64,000 nucleotides of DNA from Chitinophagales bacterium (GCA_023957245.1 JAMLHJ010000012.1:1-64000); one strand, 5' to 3'; shown: positions 1 through 10,369, numbered from the stretch's first letter. The notes: generated from the letters alone by a model not told the origin. A program made the numbers and translations.

Positions 1-300
1 GATTCTTTTGCATACTTTTTCTTCTAAAGAAAAGTATGAAGAAAAAATATTGAAACAATGAAGTAATGTGAAGATGTGAAGATGTAAAAATGCTCATGGT
101 TGTCGAAGCCTATCTCCCTTATTTTGTCATTCCCATGAAAATTGGAATCTCTAACCTAATTTTACCATTTCTGAGATTCCTGCTTCCGCAGGAATGACAT
201 TGCTCTTTTTGGACATTTTGCTCTAAGAAATACAATTTAACCACAAAGGCTACTAAGTTTTACGCAAAGAACACGGAGTATAATGAATTAATGAAGCATT
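1..300 (-). repeat. Repeat cluster A (modular intergenic repeats)
   Basis: Non-coding mosaic at the left edge. Positions 1-44 match the reverse complement of 52199-52242, including a hairpin with arms CATACTTTT/AAAAGTATG at 11-38. Positions 125-199 hold a pair of REP-like palindromes, and about 82-270 is a close inverted copy of about 51915-52075. Positions 239-278 carry the CACAAAG-type module in plus orientation. The long-hairpin element that precedes these parts in cluster E would lie just left of the window. Strand is given relative to cluster E. Confidence 0.85.
125..199. repeat. Paired REP-like palindromes
   Basis: Two short hairpins enclosed by TGTCA (125-129) and TGACA (195-199). The inner hairpins are ATTCCCAT/ATTGGAAT, with one mismatch, and ATTCCTGC/GCAGGAAT. 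The inverted copy at 51976-52050 has the same layout. Confidence 0.8.
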
Positions 301-387
301 CTACTAAATAATAGTTCCTGCTAAAAACTAATTTGATTTTGGGAAAAAATTACTCAATAAAATCAATGAAAAAGAAAAAATGTAAAA

Positions 388-774
388 TTATCCTCCGATA
401 CATTTTTTTAAATCATTCAACTGGCTTTCCCAAAGAGATATAGATTCTTTGATTTCGTTTTTGTATGCATAATCGGTGACATATAATATTGTTTCACCAG
501 TAATCTCATTTTTCTTAATACGGTATTCAAAAAAAGCTTTTTCATCTTCCTCATCTTCCCATCTCAATCTGATATACTCTTCTTCGTCATAGCTTAATAC
601 TTCAGCTAATTGCTCTTCGCCACTCCATCCAAAAGTATATGTATCACCATTTAAATCTGCAGAATCAGAAAACCATTGAATCAACCCACTAGGAGAAGTC
701 AAAAAATCATATAAAATCACAGGAGATGATCTAAAAGTTTTCTCTATAGTAAATGGATGCTTTTTTTGCGCCAT
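388..774 (-). CDS. START-like domain (SRPBCC/AHSA1-like) protein
   Basis: 128 residues, a compact single domain. The N-terminal beta strand and helix (EKTFRSSPVILYDFLTSPSG) followed by WF and a charged antiparallel sheet look like the helix-grip fold of SRPBCC/AHSA1 proteins. Short acidic START-like proteins of this size are common in Bacteroidota; ligand and role are unknown. There is no signal peptide, so it is probably cytoplasmic. It stands alone, divergent from the cystathionine beta-synthase gene. The family call comes from fold pattern rather than catalytic motifs. Confidence 0.75.
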   Translation of the reverse strand: MAQKKHPFTIEKTFRSSPVILYDFLTSPSGLIQWFSDSADLNGDTYTFGWSGEEQLAEVLSYDEEEYIRLRWEDEEDEKAFFEYRIKKNEITGETILYVTDYAYKNEIKESISLWESQLNDLKKCIGG

Positions 775-964
775 ATCTCTTTTTGTTAAAAATTCAGTAA
801 GTACGCAATTATAAACAAAATATGTAGTTATCCAAATTTATTTTTAAAAAATTATCGCTAAAGTCAAAACCTTTTTCTAATTACACCCATTTTGCCTTTA
901 ATTTCAGATATTTAAACATCTTTCATTCTTTATTCAAATCCTACTATTTACTAGCAAATTCAAT

Positions 965-972
965 TATATTTG
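965..972 (+). promoter_or_regulatory. Bacteroidota -7 promoter element (TATATTTG)
   Basis: Exact match to TAnnTTTG, ending 4 nt before the ATG of the cystathionine beta-synthase gene. The transcript would start at or very near the start codon. No clear -33 TTTG was seen at the expected spacing. Confidence 0.5.
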
Positions 973-976
973 TATC

Positions 977-2353
977 ATGCGAGTATTTGACAATATCTTA
1001 CAAACCATTGGTAACACACCAATAGTGAAATTAAACAAAATCACCAAAGACATCCCAGCAGATGTATATGTGAAAATTGAGTCCACCAATCCTGGAAACT
1101 CCATCAAAGACCGTATGGCATTGAAGATGATTGAGGACGCTGAAAATGATGGAAGATTAAAACCTGGAGGTACTATCATTGAATGTACTTCAGGAAACAC
1201 AGGCATGGGCTTGGCGATTGCCGCTTGTGTCAAAGGATATAAATGTATTTTTGCTACTACTGACAAACAATCCAAAGAGAAAGTAGATATTCTCAGAGCT
1301 GTTGGCGCTGAAGTTTATGTATGCCCTACAAACGTAGAAGCTGATGACCCTCGCTCCTATTATTCTGTCGCTAAACACAAATCAGAAACTATCCCCAATT
1401 CTGTATGGATGAATCAATATGATAACCTGAGCAACCGTGCAGCACATTATGAGCAGACAGGCCCAGAAATATGGGAACAAATGGACGGACAAATCACACA
1501 TTTGATAGTCGGTGTAGGTACAGGAGGAACAATATCCGGCATTGGCAAATATTTAAAAGAGAAAAACTCAAATATCCAAGTGTGGGGAATTGATACTTTT
1601 GGTTCTGTATTTAAAAAATATCATGAAACAGGAATTTTTGACCCAAAAGAAATTTACCCCTATATCACTGAAGGAATTGGTGAAGATATCTTACCCAAGA
1701 ATGTAGACTTTAGCGTCATTGATTATTTTGAAAAAGTAAGTGATAAAGATGGAGCTATCATGGCACGTAGATTGGCAAAAGAAGAAGGCATTTTTGCTGG
1801 ATATTCTGCCGGCTCCGCAGTAGCTGGATTAATTCAGTTAAAGGATAAATTAAAAAAAGGAGACAAAGTCCTTATTATCTTACACGACCATGGGAGCAGA
1901 TATGTAGGAAAAATATTCAATAATGATTGGATGAGAGATAGAGGATTTTTAGAAGAAGAAAAAATCATTTCACTTCCTACTGCAAGAGATATCATACGAC
2001 AAAAAGAAAACAAAGAATTTATAGCTATTTCTACTCATGATAAATTGGCAAAAGCTATCGAAGTATTCAAATCTAGGGAAATCTCACAGATGCCTGTTCA
2101 GAAAGACAAACAATTGGTGGGAAGTATTACAGAGAAAAATATTTTGGACGCTATCTTAAAATATCCTAATGCTTTAGAAAAAAATGTAGAAGAAGTGATG
2201 GAAGAAATTTTTCCTGAAGTAAATTTGAATGACGAAATATCTAAAATCTCTGAATTAATCAGTAATGATAATAGCGCAGTCATTGTTTATGATGAAAACA
2301 ATCAAGCACATATCTTAACTCAGTACGATTTGATACACAGTTTGGGCAAATAA
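977..2353 (+). CDS. Cystathionine beta-synthase / cysteine synthase-like, PLP enzyme with CBS pair
   Basis: 458 residues. Residues 1-325 form a fold-type II PLP enzyme: NPGNSIKDR places the PLP lysine at K44, TSGNTG binds the substrate carboxylate, and GTGGTISG is the phosphate-binding loop. Residues about 340-458 are a CBS-domain pair, as in cystathionine beta-synthases, which join serine and homocysteine in transsulfuration. O-acetylserine or O-phosphoserine sulfhydrylase activity is also possible. There is no N-terminal heme-binding extension. The gene probably heads a two-gene unit with purC, 19 nt downstream. The CBS pair suggests allosteric control by adenosine ligands, which is inferred. 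Confidence 0.9.
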   Translation: MRVFDNILQTIGNTPIVKLNKITKDIPADVYVKIESTNPGNSIKDRMALKMIEDAENDGRLKPGGTIIECTSGNTGMGLAIAACVKGYKCIFATTDKQSKEKVDILRAVGAEVYVCPTNVEADDPRSYYSVAKHKSETIPNSVWMNQYDNLSNRAAHYEQTGPEIWEQMDGQITHLIVGVGTGGTISGIGKYLKEKNSNIQVWGIDTFGSVFKKYHETGIFDPKEIYPYITEGIGEDILPKNVDFSVIDYFEKVSDKDGAIMARRLAKEEGIFAGYSAGSAVAGLIQLKDKLKKGDKVLIILHDHGSRYVGKIFNNDWMRDRGFLEEEKIISLPTARDIIRQKENKEFIAISTHDKLAKAIEVFKSREISQMPVQKDKQLVGSITEKNILDAILKYPNALEKNVEEVMEEIFPEVNLNDEISKISELISNDNSAVIVYDENNQAHILTQYDLIHSLGK

Positions 2354-2372
2354 AAACATACAAATAATATTT

Positions 2373-3314
2373 ATGGCGATTCAATCCACACATTTTCAGT
2401 TCCCCAACCAAACACATTTCTACAAAGGAAAAGTAAGAGATGTCTATACAATTAAAGATGAAATCTTAGTCATGGTCGCCAGTGATAGAATATCAGCTTT
2501 TGATGTTGTATTACCCGAACCTATACCTTTTAAAGGACAAGTTTTAAACCAAATAGCATCTAATTTCCTAAATGCAACTAAAGATATCATTCCAAATTGG
2601 GTACTAAGTGTACCTGATGCTAATGTGACAATAGGGAAAAAATGTGAACCTTTCAAAGTAGAAATGGTCATTAGAGGCTATCTTGCTGGACATGCATGGA
2701 GAACCTACCGTTCTGGCACTAAGGAGCTTTGTGGAGTCACTCTACCTGAAGGCCTTAAAGAGAATCAAGCATTTCCTCAACCTATCATTACTCCTACCAC
2801 CAAAGCAGCACATGGGCACGATGAAGATATCAGTAGGGAGCAAATATTAGCAAAAGGCATAGTCAGCGAATCCGACTATATTCAATTGGAAAAATACACT
2901 CAATTACTGTATGCTAGAGGTCAAGAAATTGCAAAGAAAAGAGGGTTGATATTGGTAGATACGAAATATGAATTTGGAAAAATTGGAGACCAGATTTATT
3001 TAATAGACGAAATTCACACTCCTGATTCTAGTAGATATTTTTATTTAGAAGGTTATGAAGAAAGATTAAAAAACAATGAGCCTCAAAAACAATTATCTAA
3101 AGAATTTGTAAGAGAATGGTTGATTGCCAATGGATTTATGGGACAAGAAGGTCAAAATGTACCAGAAATGACCCCGCAAATCGTCAGTTCTATTTCCGAA
3201 AGATACATTGAACTATATGAAAATATTATAGGAGAAAAATTTGTCAAAGCAGACCAAAATCAAATTGAAACAAGAATTCAAAATAACATTTTATCTGCGC
3301 TAGAAAGGTTTTAA
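2373..3314 (+). CDS. purC: Phosphoribosylaminoimidazole-succinocarboxamide synthase (SAICAR synthetase)
   Basis: 313 residues, the longer form seen in yeast and many Bacteroidota rather than the roughly 240-residue E. coli form. Motifs include YKGKVRDVY (17-25), ASDRISAFD (36-44), [11 protein letters not shown] and VDTKYEFG. The enzyme joins aspartate to CAIR using ATP in purine synthesis and is cytosolic. It sits 19 nt after the cystathionine beta-synthase gene and is followed by a hairpin terminator. Confidence 0.97.
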   Translation: MAIQSTHFQFPNQTHFYKGKVRDVYTIKDEILVMVASDRISAFDVVLPEPIPFKGQVLNQIASNFLNATKDIIPNWVLSVPDANVTIGKKCEPFKVEMVIRGYLAGHAWRTYRSGTKELCGVTLPEGLKENQAFPQPIITPTTKAAHGHDEDISREQILAKGIVSESDYIQLEKYTQLLYARGQEIAKKRGLILVDTKYEFGKIGDQIYLIDEIHTPDSSRYFYLEGYEERLKNNEPQKQLSKEFVREWLIANGFMGQEGQNVPEMTPQIVSSISERYIELYENIIGEKFVKADQNQIETRIQNNILSALERF

Positions 3315-3343
3315 ACTTTAACTATACAGCATCAAACGATATT

Positions 3344-3370
3344 AAAGAGATCTTTTTAGGTCTCTTTTTT
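3344..3370 (+). terminator. Intrinsic terminator after purC
   Basis: Hairpin AAAGAGA / TCTCTTT followed by a T run, 30 nt after the purC stop codon. Confidence 0.8.
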
Positions 3371-3546
3371 ATTTAAAGTTGGAACTATTCTGAATAATAA
3401 TTCTTCCCTTGAACAATACTATTTTTTAATTTATTTAAGTCAATATCCTTATCATAAAAATGCATGCTATAATATAAACCCAAGCAATATGCAAGTTAAA
3501 AACGCAACATACTAATACAATATTTAGTTTAGATAAGAATAAATAT

Positions 3547-3554
3547 TATATTTG
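3547..3554 (+). promoter_or_regulatory. -7 promoter element (TATATTTG)
   Basis: TAnnTTTG match 40 nt upstream of the GH5 lipoprotein ATG. TTTAG about 26 nt further upstream may serve as a weak -33 box. Confidence 0.5.
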
Positions 3555-3594
3555 AAAAATAAATTTGAAACACACTTTCTACCTATATTGAATT

Positions 3595-5025
3595 ATGAAT
3601 AAACTAATAATCAAACATGGTCATTACCTTTTAAAAGCAATTAAATTTCAATTGTCTTTATTGTTTATTAGTTCAATATTATTTTTAGTTGCTTGTAAAA
3701 AAGAAAAAAATGAAACAGTAGAAATTGATTCTAAAGTTTTTTTAGATCAATATGGAAGAGAACAAATTTTCCATGGGGCTAGCTTATATACCAATGACGA
3801 TCCCCAAGGTTATAGTCGTTATAATTCATATAGTGCAAGACGATTAATTAATGAGTGGGGACTCAACTCTGTTCGTATGTTTTGGAATTGGAATGCAATT
3901 GAACCTGACAGTGCAGTATTTGCGATGGATAGAATAGATTCAATCGTCAAGGTGGTAGAAACTTTTACTAATGAAGGTATTTATGTAGTACTTGCTGTCA
4001 ATGGTACTGCAACGAGTAGTCAGGACAAACTAGAAGGAACTTGGCAAACTCCTTATGGTAATGCAGTGAACATTCCTGAATTACCTGGCAACACAAATCC
4101 TGCAAAACAAGAAGCAACTCGTAGGTTTTGGGATTATAAAAATCATCCTTATTTACAAGATGAATTTATCAAAGCAAGTAAATTATTAGCTGAGCGTTTC
4201 AAAAATAATAAATATGTATTGGGATATGATATTATCAATGAACCTTGGGGAGACGATGTCATAGGCACAGTATTAAATATCAATTTAGAAACAAAATTAC
4301 TACCAGATTTCTATGAAAAGTATATCTCAGAGCTACGTAAAGTAGAAACTGAAAAATATATCTTTTTTGAGCCTAGTGTCCTATTCAATCATAAGGAAGT
4401 GTCAAATTTTGTCACCAAGCTACCAGTCATAAATGATATTTTTCAGGTTAAAAAAAGATTGGCATTTGCACCTCATTGTTACTTAATCAATCAGTCTGTC
4501 AATTCTATTAGAAATAATTATAGCACTTATCTCAGTGAACTTAAAAAGAAATATATTGCCGTACAGAAAAAACAAAATGTTCCATTATATATCGGAGAAT
4601 GGAGCAATATCAATTTCTCTACATTTACAGATGCAGAAAATTATCTTATAAAACATTTAGAAGCTTTTGACGAAATTAAAGCCAGCTGGTCCTATTTTGG
4701 TTATTTTCCAAGCAATCCAAATGATGAAGAATATCGACCTGACTTTGATGTTATTGCTCGTGTATATCCAAGAGCTGTAGCAGGTAAAATCCTATCATAT
4801 TCTTTCAATGAAGAAAACAAGTTGTTTGTCTTGAAATATATCAATGATAACACCATTCATCAAGCTTCAGAGATATTCATTCCTAAGGTTAAATACCCCA
4901 ATGGATGGACTTTGGAAGTAGATGGAGTCAAAGATTATTCTTATACATTTGATGATATTAAAGGAATTCTAAGTTTTAGCACAAATGTTAATAGTGAAAT
5001 TACTATTCGTATTATTACTAAATAA
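3595..5025 (+). CDS. GH5 family endoglycoceramidase-like lipoprotein
   Basis: 476 residues. The N terminus is a lipoprotein signal with lipobox LVAC, acylated C34, followed by KKEK. The body is a GH5 TIM barrel: GLNSVRMFWNW early, YDIINEPWG with acid/base E216, FFEP and FAPHCYL in the middle, and IGEW with nucleophile E335. The YDIINEPWG block, followed by a C-terminal beta-rich domain (about 390-476), is typical of endoglycoceramidase-related GH5 enzymes, which release glycans from glycosphingolipids. The substrate is inferred; another beta-glycoside is possible. It is probably outer-membrane anchored. The gene is a single transcription unit. Confidence 0.82.
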   Translation: MNKLIIKHGHYLLKAIKFQLSLLFISSILFLVACKKEKNETVEIDSKVFLDQYGREQIFHGASLYTNDDPQGYSRYNSYSARRLINEWGLNSVRMFWNWNAIEPDSAVFAMDRIDSIVKVVETFTNEGIYVVLAVNGTATSSQDKLEGTWQTPYGNAVNIPELPGNTNPAKQEATRRFWDYKNHPYLQDEFIKASKLLAERFKNNKYVLGYDIINEPWGDDVIGTVLNINLETKLLPDFYEKYISELRKVETEKYIFFEPSVLFNHKEVSNFVTKLPVINDIFQVKKRLAFAPHCYLINQSVNSIRNNYSTYLSELKKKYIAVQKKQNVPLYIGEWSNINFSTFTDAENYLIKHLEAFDEIKASWSYFGYFPSNPNDEEYRPDFDVIARVYPRAVAGKILSYSFNEENKLFVLKYINDNTIHQASEIFIPKVKYPNGWTLEVDGVKDYSYTFDDIKGILSFSTNVNSEITIRIITK

Positions 5026-5162
5026 GTGTGCTTATTATTGATTAACTTCTAGTTCATCTCAATCTAATCTGTTTGTCATTTCCTTGATAGAAGTTGAATT
5101 CAAGTTATAAGTGCAACATCACAATTTTCACTATTCATTTTAAATGGGTAATCCATTGATTG

Positions 5163-5318
5163 TCTTATAATTACGCCTAATTCACCAGGCGACTCATCGC
5201 TTTTTTCATTGATTCCATTAAAGATGAACTGTTGCTTAAATTATTTGGGTATAAGGTAAAGACTTACTATGAAACCATCAAAGTACTTCCTAACTCCTAT
5301 TTATCAATAAGTCAGTGA
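5163..5318 (+). pseudogene. Possible ORF remnant, unrecognised
   Basis: In the 325-nt gap after the GH5 gene, one frame gives about 45 codons (5181-5315) of protein-like sequence ending at a TGA, including DELLLKLFGYKVKTYYETIK. An in-frame TAA at 5178-5180 precedes it and there is no start codon. It may be the 3' tail of a lost gene or chance. I do not recognise it. Confidence 0.25.
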
Positions 5319-5350
5319 AACTATTATCTCAAACGAAATGCTTAAACTTC

Positions 5351-7054
5351 TTATGATTTCAAAGCAAATATCCCTCCTATTGCAAACAAAGCAGTATAAG
5401 CTTGCCATGGTTGCCCAGAAGCTACTAAGATACAAGCCCCAATCACACATAATCCTCCAAAAATCATGTTTTTCATAGAAGCCATAGGTGGAACTTTATC
5501 CTCTTTCTTTTCAAACAACTCTATCTCCAACCTCTTAAACAACTCTATAATCACCAAAGGTGAGCGAGTAATAACATCAAGCATTTCAGGGGCATTCTGT
5601 AATGTCGTTTTAGCCAATTCAATTGGATTGACTTCATTCAGTACTAATTTCCTGATATGCTTTTTAGATACTTTTGCGATATCAAGCCCTGGCAAAATCA
5701 CGTTTCCTACTCCTTCAAAAGTAATAATCGCTTTAACCATCAACACTAATTCGAGAGGAAAATACATACGATGTTTTGCACCCAAAACAACAGATTCAAA
5801 TATCAATAAGGCTAAAGAAAAATCATTAAAATTGGGATTGCGTACCCATCTCATACCTATCTCTATAAACTCTTTTCTAAATGCATCAGGATCTCCACCT
5901 CTGCCCGGTCTAGCTACCATAGATAAATATCTGGCGGCCGACTTAGGGTCTCCCATTACCAAAGAATTGTAATAATAGAGCATACTTTTCCTTGTACTTT
6001 CCTCAAATCTACCCACCATTCCCAAGTCAATAAATCCACACTTCACTCCTTCTTCAGTAGGAACTATCAACAAGTTGCCTGGATGCAAGTCTGCATGAAA
6101 AAACCCATCACTATACAACATTTGAATAATTGCCATAGCTCCCAAATCCACTACTTTTTCTCTATCTTCTGGAGAAAGAACTTTGGCGCAATTTTCATCA
6201 GGCTTCATCCCTTTGAAAAACTCCATGACTATCACATCAGAAGTGCAATATTGTCGATATATCTTAGGAAAAATAACATCAGGTACTTTAGCAAAATTCG
6301 CAGCAAATGCTTCAGCATTATTTGCTTCTAATCTAAAATCTACTTCCTTATTGGTATATTCACAAAACTCAGTGAACATATTCTTAGGTTGCAATTCAGG
6401 TACAAATAACTCCATCAAAGCTCCTGTAGATTTTATAATTTTACTATCTGTCTGAATCAGTTCTCGTGTTCCTGGTTTCAAAAGCTTGATAACCACTTCC
6501 TCACCAGACCTCAATGTTGCCCTATGTGCTTGAGCAATAGATGCTGAACCCAATGGATTTTTCTGAATTTCAATAAAAATCTGATTAACAGGTTGCCCCA
6601 TTTGTTCCTCTACTAACTCAACAAAACGTTCATATTGCAATGCTGGCAACGTATCTAATAACTTCTTAAGCTCGTCGGTAATATCTTTAGGCAAAATATC
6701 TTCACGTAAGGACATGATTTGCCCCAACTTGATATATGTTGCACCCAACATTTCCAAGCGTCGTCGCAATTGAATAGAAAAAGGTTGACGTATCAATTTC
6801 TTATTCAAAAATGGCCAATGTAGCCACAAAAATATTTTTAAAAATGTATATCTAAGCTTCTTCTTTTGACCAGTTGCTTTCCTATGTCTAAGAAAAGCAA
6901 AGCCACCACCCAATGCCAATGCCATCAAATGGGAAGTTGTCACAAAATATCTAACAATCAATAAGCTAGGCTTTTTCTCTATATACTGTTCATATACTCT
7001 TTCCTCTTGCTGCTGATAGGTAGTTCCAGTAGCTTCCTGTAATGGATTTGACAT
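5351..7054 (-). CDS. ABC1/AarF/UbiB family kinase-like protein
   Basis: 567 residues. ABC1-family hallmarks are the KLGQ motif (109-112), the VVIK lysine (K190), HADLHPGN (catalytic D322, N327) and metal-binding DLG (D343). Two hydrophobic segments lie at the C terminus (about 530-567) and another near residues 40-52. Family members are atypical kinases or ATPases that support ubiquinone or other isoprenoid-lipid metabolism. No quinone genes are nearby, so the client pathway is unknown. Inner-membrane association is expected. It stands alone, convergent with the upstream region. Confidence 0.9.
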   Translation of the reverse strand: MSNPLQEATGTTYQQQEERVYEQYIEKKPSLLIVRYFVTTSHLMALALGGGFAFLRHRKATGQKKKLRYTFLKIFLWLHWPFLNKKLIRQPFSIQLRRRLEMLGATYIKLGQIMSLREDILPKDITDELKKLLDTLPALQYERFVELVEEQMGQPVNQIFIEIQKNPLGSASIAQAHRATLRSGEEVVIKLLKPGTRELIQTDSKIIKSTGALMELFVPELQPKNMFTEFCEYTNKEVDFRLEANNAEAFAANFAKVPDVIFPKIYRQYCTSDVIVMEFFKGMKPDENCAKVLSPEDREKVVDLGAMAIIQMLYSDGFFHADLHPGNLLIVPTEEGVKCGFIDLGMVGRFEESTRKSMLYYYNSLVMGDPKSAARYLSMVARPGRGGDPDAFRKEFIEIGMRWVRNPNFNDFSLALLIFESVVLGAKHRMYFPLELVLMVKAIITFEGVGNVILPGLDIAKVSKKHIRKLVLNEVNPIELAKTTLQNAPEMLDVITRSPLVIIELFKRLEIELFEKKEDKVPPMASMKNMIFGGLCVIGACILVASGQPWQAYTALFAIGGIFALKS

Positions 7055-7153
7055 AAATAATTATAAATAAATACTTTCGCTAAAAATAGTTATTAAAACC
7101 AAATCTTAAAAGAAATTTAAAGATTTCTACAAAATAATATCTTAAAACAATAA

Positions 7154-9787
7154 TTATCTAACTAAGGTGATGTTGCCTTTAGAAAAATAGGGCTCTTGAT
7201 TCTCGCATACAATAGTCAAATAATATGCATAAGTACCAGCTTCTGAAATTTTTCCTTTATATGTTCCATCCCAACCTTTAGAAATATCATCAGATTCAAA
7301 GACTTTTTCACCATATCGATTATAAATAGCCACCAAAAAAGCTGTTGCCGCATCAAAACGTACCAACCATTCATCATTTACACCATCATTATTAGGAGTA
7401 AATGCTGTAGGTATAAAAATATTTTCATCTGTACATTTTAATTTCAACACCTGAACATTTACAGTATCTCTAGCAGAACATTCTCCATTGGTCACTTCCA
7501 CAATAAAAGCTGAATTTTGATGAACAACAACTGTTGGTTGAGCTATATAAGGATTGTCAATATTTGCATCTTCTGATGTCCAAAAATAATTAGATAAAGT
7601 ATCTGGCAACACACTCAAATGAACGGTATCTCCTTTATTTACAACTAATGGATTGGCACTTGCTGATATCTGTAATGGACTAAAATAAATAGGCAGACTA
7701 TCTCTTAATTGACATGAATCATTATAAATAATTGTAAATGGCAAAACCACATCTGATCCTTTCCAAGAATAAACAGAATTAGCAGTATTTTCGAGTGTGT
7801 CTTCTAAAGCAAAATCCCAAACCACTTTATAATCTACATCTGAATCAACAGCAACACCTATTAAAATTTCAGATGCATCCAAATTACAAATACTCAATGG
7901 AGAAATCTGATAAGAAATAAACGGATGCTCTATAGTCTCGCTAAACTGAAGATTTTCACTACATAAATCCTGCTGAGTAAGAATAAGGTTATAAGGCAAT
8001 TCAACTCCATAGGATGTCGAAATCTCAATATCAGCTTGATTCTCAATCTCTTCACCATTTACTTTCCAAACAAATGAAGTAATATCTGGATTCATAAGCT
8101 CTAAATGAAGACGAATAACAGCTTCATCACAATTCATCAATACTTCTTTACTAATCCGATAATCCACACCTGACTCAGCACATTTGGTCACTTTCAAATA
8201 GATAGTATCGTTTGACACACAGCCATTTGCCAAATCTGTTTTAGTGACGACTGCCCACTGATTGGAATCAATATATAAGGAAGTTTGAGCTGCATTAGGT
8301 GAAGAATTAGGCACTGATGAATTCCAAAAATAACTATATCCTTCATCTTCATGTACACTCAAAGTGACAGTAGCAGGTTCATAAATTATTGGAGGATTGG
8401 CAACAATTTTCACATTAGGAGGATTTTGTAAAACTACATTTATACTTCCTTGATAATAACAACCAGATTTAGTATGTATAACAAAATTGACCTTTTCTGA
8501 CTTTGTAGGAAAATAAGAATAAGTCAGTTTATCTGTATAAACAGAAGGTGTCAACAACCATTGTACATATTGAATTTCATCTTGAGCAGCTTTAATCTCT
8601 AATTTTGCTGCAGTTCCTTTACAAAAATTGACTAAAGGAGCCGAAAATTCAAAAGTATCTTTCATCAAAGTAATACTTTTTGTAATCGTATCAGAACAAC
8701 CATTTCTCCCCACAGCTATCAGCTTGATGGGATATGTACCATAAGCAGGGAAAGTATGTATTGGGCTTGCTAATGTTGAACTATTACCATCACCGAATTC
8801 CCAGAAATAACTAGTTGCTGCAACAGATTCATTTTTAAATGACACTACCATACTATTACATATTGTATCATAAGTAAAAAATGCAGCAGTAGAAAACTTA
8901 CCACATTCACCTACATTGAACTGAAAATCTCTTCTAGTCTGTGAAATAAATTTACCTTTCCGATATTCATCTACACATACACCGACCACAAATTGACCAA
9001 TCTTATCAGGATAAGCCGTCATCTGACCAGTATGGGCATCTATTTTCAACTTATCTTTTCCTCCCAACATATCTTCTATCGAATAAGGTGAACGCCACCT
9101 CACCTCCTGAAAGGGGAATGCATCATAATTATAATAATAAGGTTGAAAAGTAGGTTGGACTGTATTCATTGCATCGGTTGGAGTACACAATTTATACACC
9201 AATGAATCTCCATCATTATCTTTTGCACTATGATCAAAATTAAATTCCTTATTGACACAAATAGCCACTGGAGGATAGTTATTAAATACTGGATTGCTAT
9301 TCACAATAGTTTTTAAAGGAGGGACATAGGCATACAGATTCATTCCTGAAGAAAGCACACTATCCACTAAATCATCATAAACATTCAGAATCGTCCCATT
9401 TCGACAACACCTTTGATAAGAAAGATAGTACCCCAAATCATTTTCTGGAAGAATACCATCGAATTCATATTGCATCTTTTCTACACAAATATTTGGTGGT
9501 GCAGTATAACATTCATCTTCAATGACAACTGGCAATCTTTTACGAGGCTGTCCATAAATAGAGAAATATCCTAAAAATGTTCCATCACCTTCATACACTA
9601 AAATATAACCCGGATAATCAAAATCTGCCTGTCCTAAGTAACAATCTCTATAAACACTCAACGTAACTTTGAATGAATCATTGGCTATATGACGATAATT
9701 CATTTCTCCACCTATCAAATGCGTTGCTTTTGAGGGCAAACAAAGAAATAATAAACCGACTATTAATAAAACTTTAATTATTTTCAC
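7154..9787 (-). CDS. Secreted PKD-domain protein with gliding-motility-type (T9SS type B) C-terminal domain
   Basis: 877 residues. A signal peptide at 1-21 ends ...PSKA. The N-terminal region (about 22-300) has cysteine-containing motifs (THLIGGEMNYRH, YQRCCRNG) typical of large adhesin-like proteins of this phylum. A PKD domain lies near 310-375 (WEFGDGNSS). Further Ig-like beta segments follow. Residues about 790-877 form the gliding-motility-associated C-terminal domain, with FIPTAFTPNNDGVND and IYNRYGEKVFES, a T9SS sorting signal. It is probably a cell-surface adhesin or structural protein; the ligand is unknown. It is divergent from the lipoprotein gene at 9839. Confidence 0.9.
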   Translation of the reverse strand: MKIIKVLLIVGLLFLCLPSKATHLIGGEMNYRHIANDSFKVTLSVYRDCYLGQADFDYPGYILVYEGDGTFLGYFSIYGQPRKRLPVVIEDECYTAPPNICVEKMQYEFDGILPENDLGYYLSYQRCCRNGTILNVYDDLVDSVLSSGMNLYAYVPPLKTIVNSNPVFNNYPPVAICVNKEFNFDHSAKDNDGDSLVYKLCTPTDAMNTVQPTFQPYYYNYDAFPFQEVRWRSPYSIEDMLGGKDKLKIDAHTGQMTAYPDKIGQFVVGVCVDEYRKGKFISQTRRDFQFNVGECGKFSTAAFFTYDTICNSMVVSFKNESVAATSYFWEFGDGNSSTLASPIHTFPAYGTYPIKLIAVGRNGCSDTITKSITLMKDTFEFSAPLVNFCKGTAAKLEIKAAQDEIQYVQWLLTPSVYTDKLTYSYFPTKSEKVNFVIHTKSGCYYQGSINVVLQNPPNVKIVANPPIIYEPATVTLSVHEDEGYSYFWNSSVPNSSPNAAQTSLYIDSNQWAVVTKTDLANGCVSNDTIYLKVTKCAESGVDYRISKEVLMNCDEAVIRLHLELMNPDITSFVWKVNGEEIENQADIEISTSYGVELPYNLILTQQDLCSENLQFSETIEHPFISYQISPLSICNLDASEILIGVAVDSDVDYKVVWDFALEDTLENTANSVYSWKGSDVVLPFTIIYNDSCQLRDSLPIYFSPLQISASANPLVVNKGDTVHLSVLPDTLSNYFWTSEDANIDNPYIAQPTVVVHQNSAFIVEVTNGECSARDTVNVQVLKLKCTDENIFIPTAFTPNNDGVNDEWLVRFDAATAFLVAIYNRYGEKVFESDDISKGWDGTYKGKISEAGTYAYYLTIVCENQEPYFSKGNITLVR

Positions 9788-9838
9788 GTAAATTAGATTG
9801 TATTTCTTAATAAACTTTAAATTAACACAATTCAGTCA

Positions 9839-10330
9839 ATGAAACCATCTTTACTTACAGTTTTTTTATTTATTACTCTTTTTTTTCATTCTTGTAAAGA
9901 AAGCAATAACCTACCCAGCAATAATGACTTCTCCTATTTAGACTCTACAAAATCACATCTAAGTGGAGATAGCTCTGCTGTTATTAATGAAGAACCATCT
10001 GAAGATTATAGCCAATATTCGTGCCCTCCAATCAAAAAAGAACTAATAGGACAAGTGTATCAAAAGGGAGTTGCGACCTCCAATAGTACTGAGCTCAAAA
10101 GTTACAATGTACTCCGCCTTAACACTCCTTTTCAATTGAGTTGTAATGATGGAAAGCAAATAAATATCACGGAAGCTTTGCTTTATTTTGAAACAGAAAT
10201 ATCTATTGAACAATATATTGGTTCATCAGTAATCGTCATTGGAGAATTAAAAAAAGCAGATAAACCATCTCCTTTGCCTGTCAAAATTGATGTCATTCGT
10301 ATTGAAGCTTTAAAATCAGCTATACAATAA
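9839..10330 (+). CDS. Hypothetical lipoprotein
   Basis: 163 residues with lipobox FHSC (C19) and a Ser/Asn-rich linker to about residue 60. The compact domain after it (KELIGQVYQKGVATSN, GSSVIVIGELKKADKPSPLP) resembles a small beta-barrel or OB-like fold, but I do not recognise the family. It lies 39 nt upstream of prfC, which has its own promoter element. Confidence 0.75.
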   Translation: MKPSLLTVFLFITLFFHSCKESNNLPSNNDFSYLDSTKSHLSGDSSAVINEEPSEDYSQYSCPPIKKELIGQVYQKGVATSNSTELKSYNVLRLNTPFQLSCNDGKQINITEALLYFETEISIEQYIGSSVIVIGELKKADKPSPLPVKIDVIRIEALKSAIQ

Positions 10331-10344
10331 GAATTTAACTTTCT

Positions 10345-10352
10345 TACATTTG
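10345..10352 (+). promoter_or_regulatory. -7 promoter element for prfC (TACATTTG)
   Basis: Exact TAnnTTTG followed by C, 17 nt before the prfC ATG. This suggests prfC is transcribed independently of the lipoprotein gene. Confidence 0.55.
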
Positions 10353-10369
10353 CAGTCCAATTTACTGCC

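Noticed and set aside
964..1275. 103-codon minus-strand ORF within the cystathionine beta-synthase gene
   Set aside because: Antisense shadow of a strongly supported gene.
5466..6455. Plus-strand ORFs inside the UbiB-family gene
   Set aside because: Antisense shadows of a complete, motif-rich gene.
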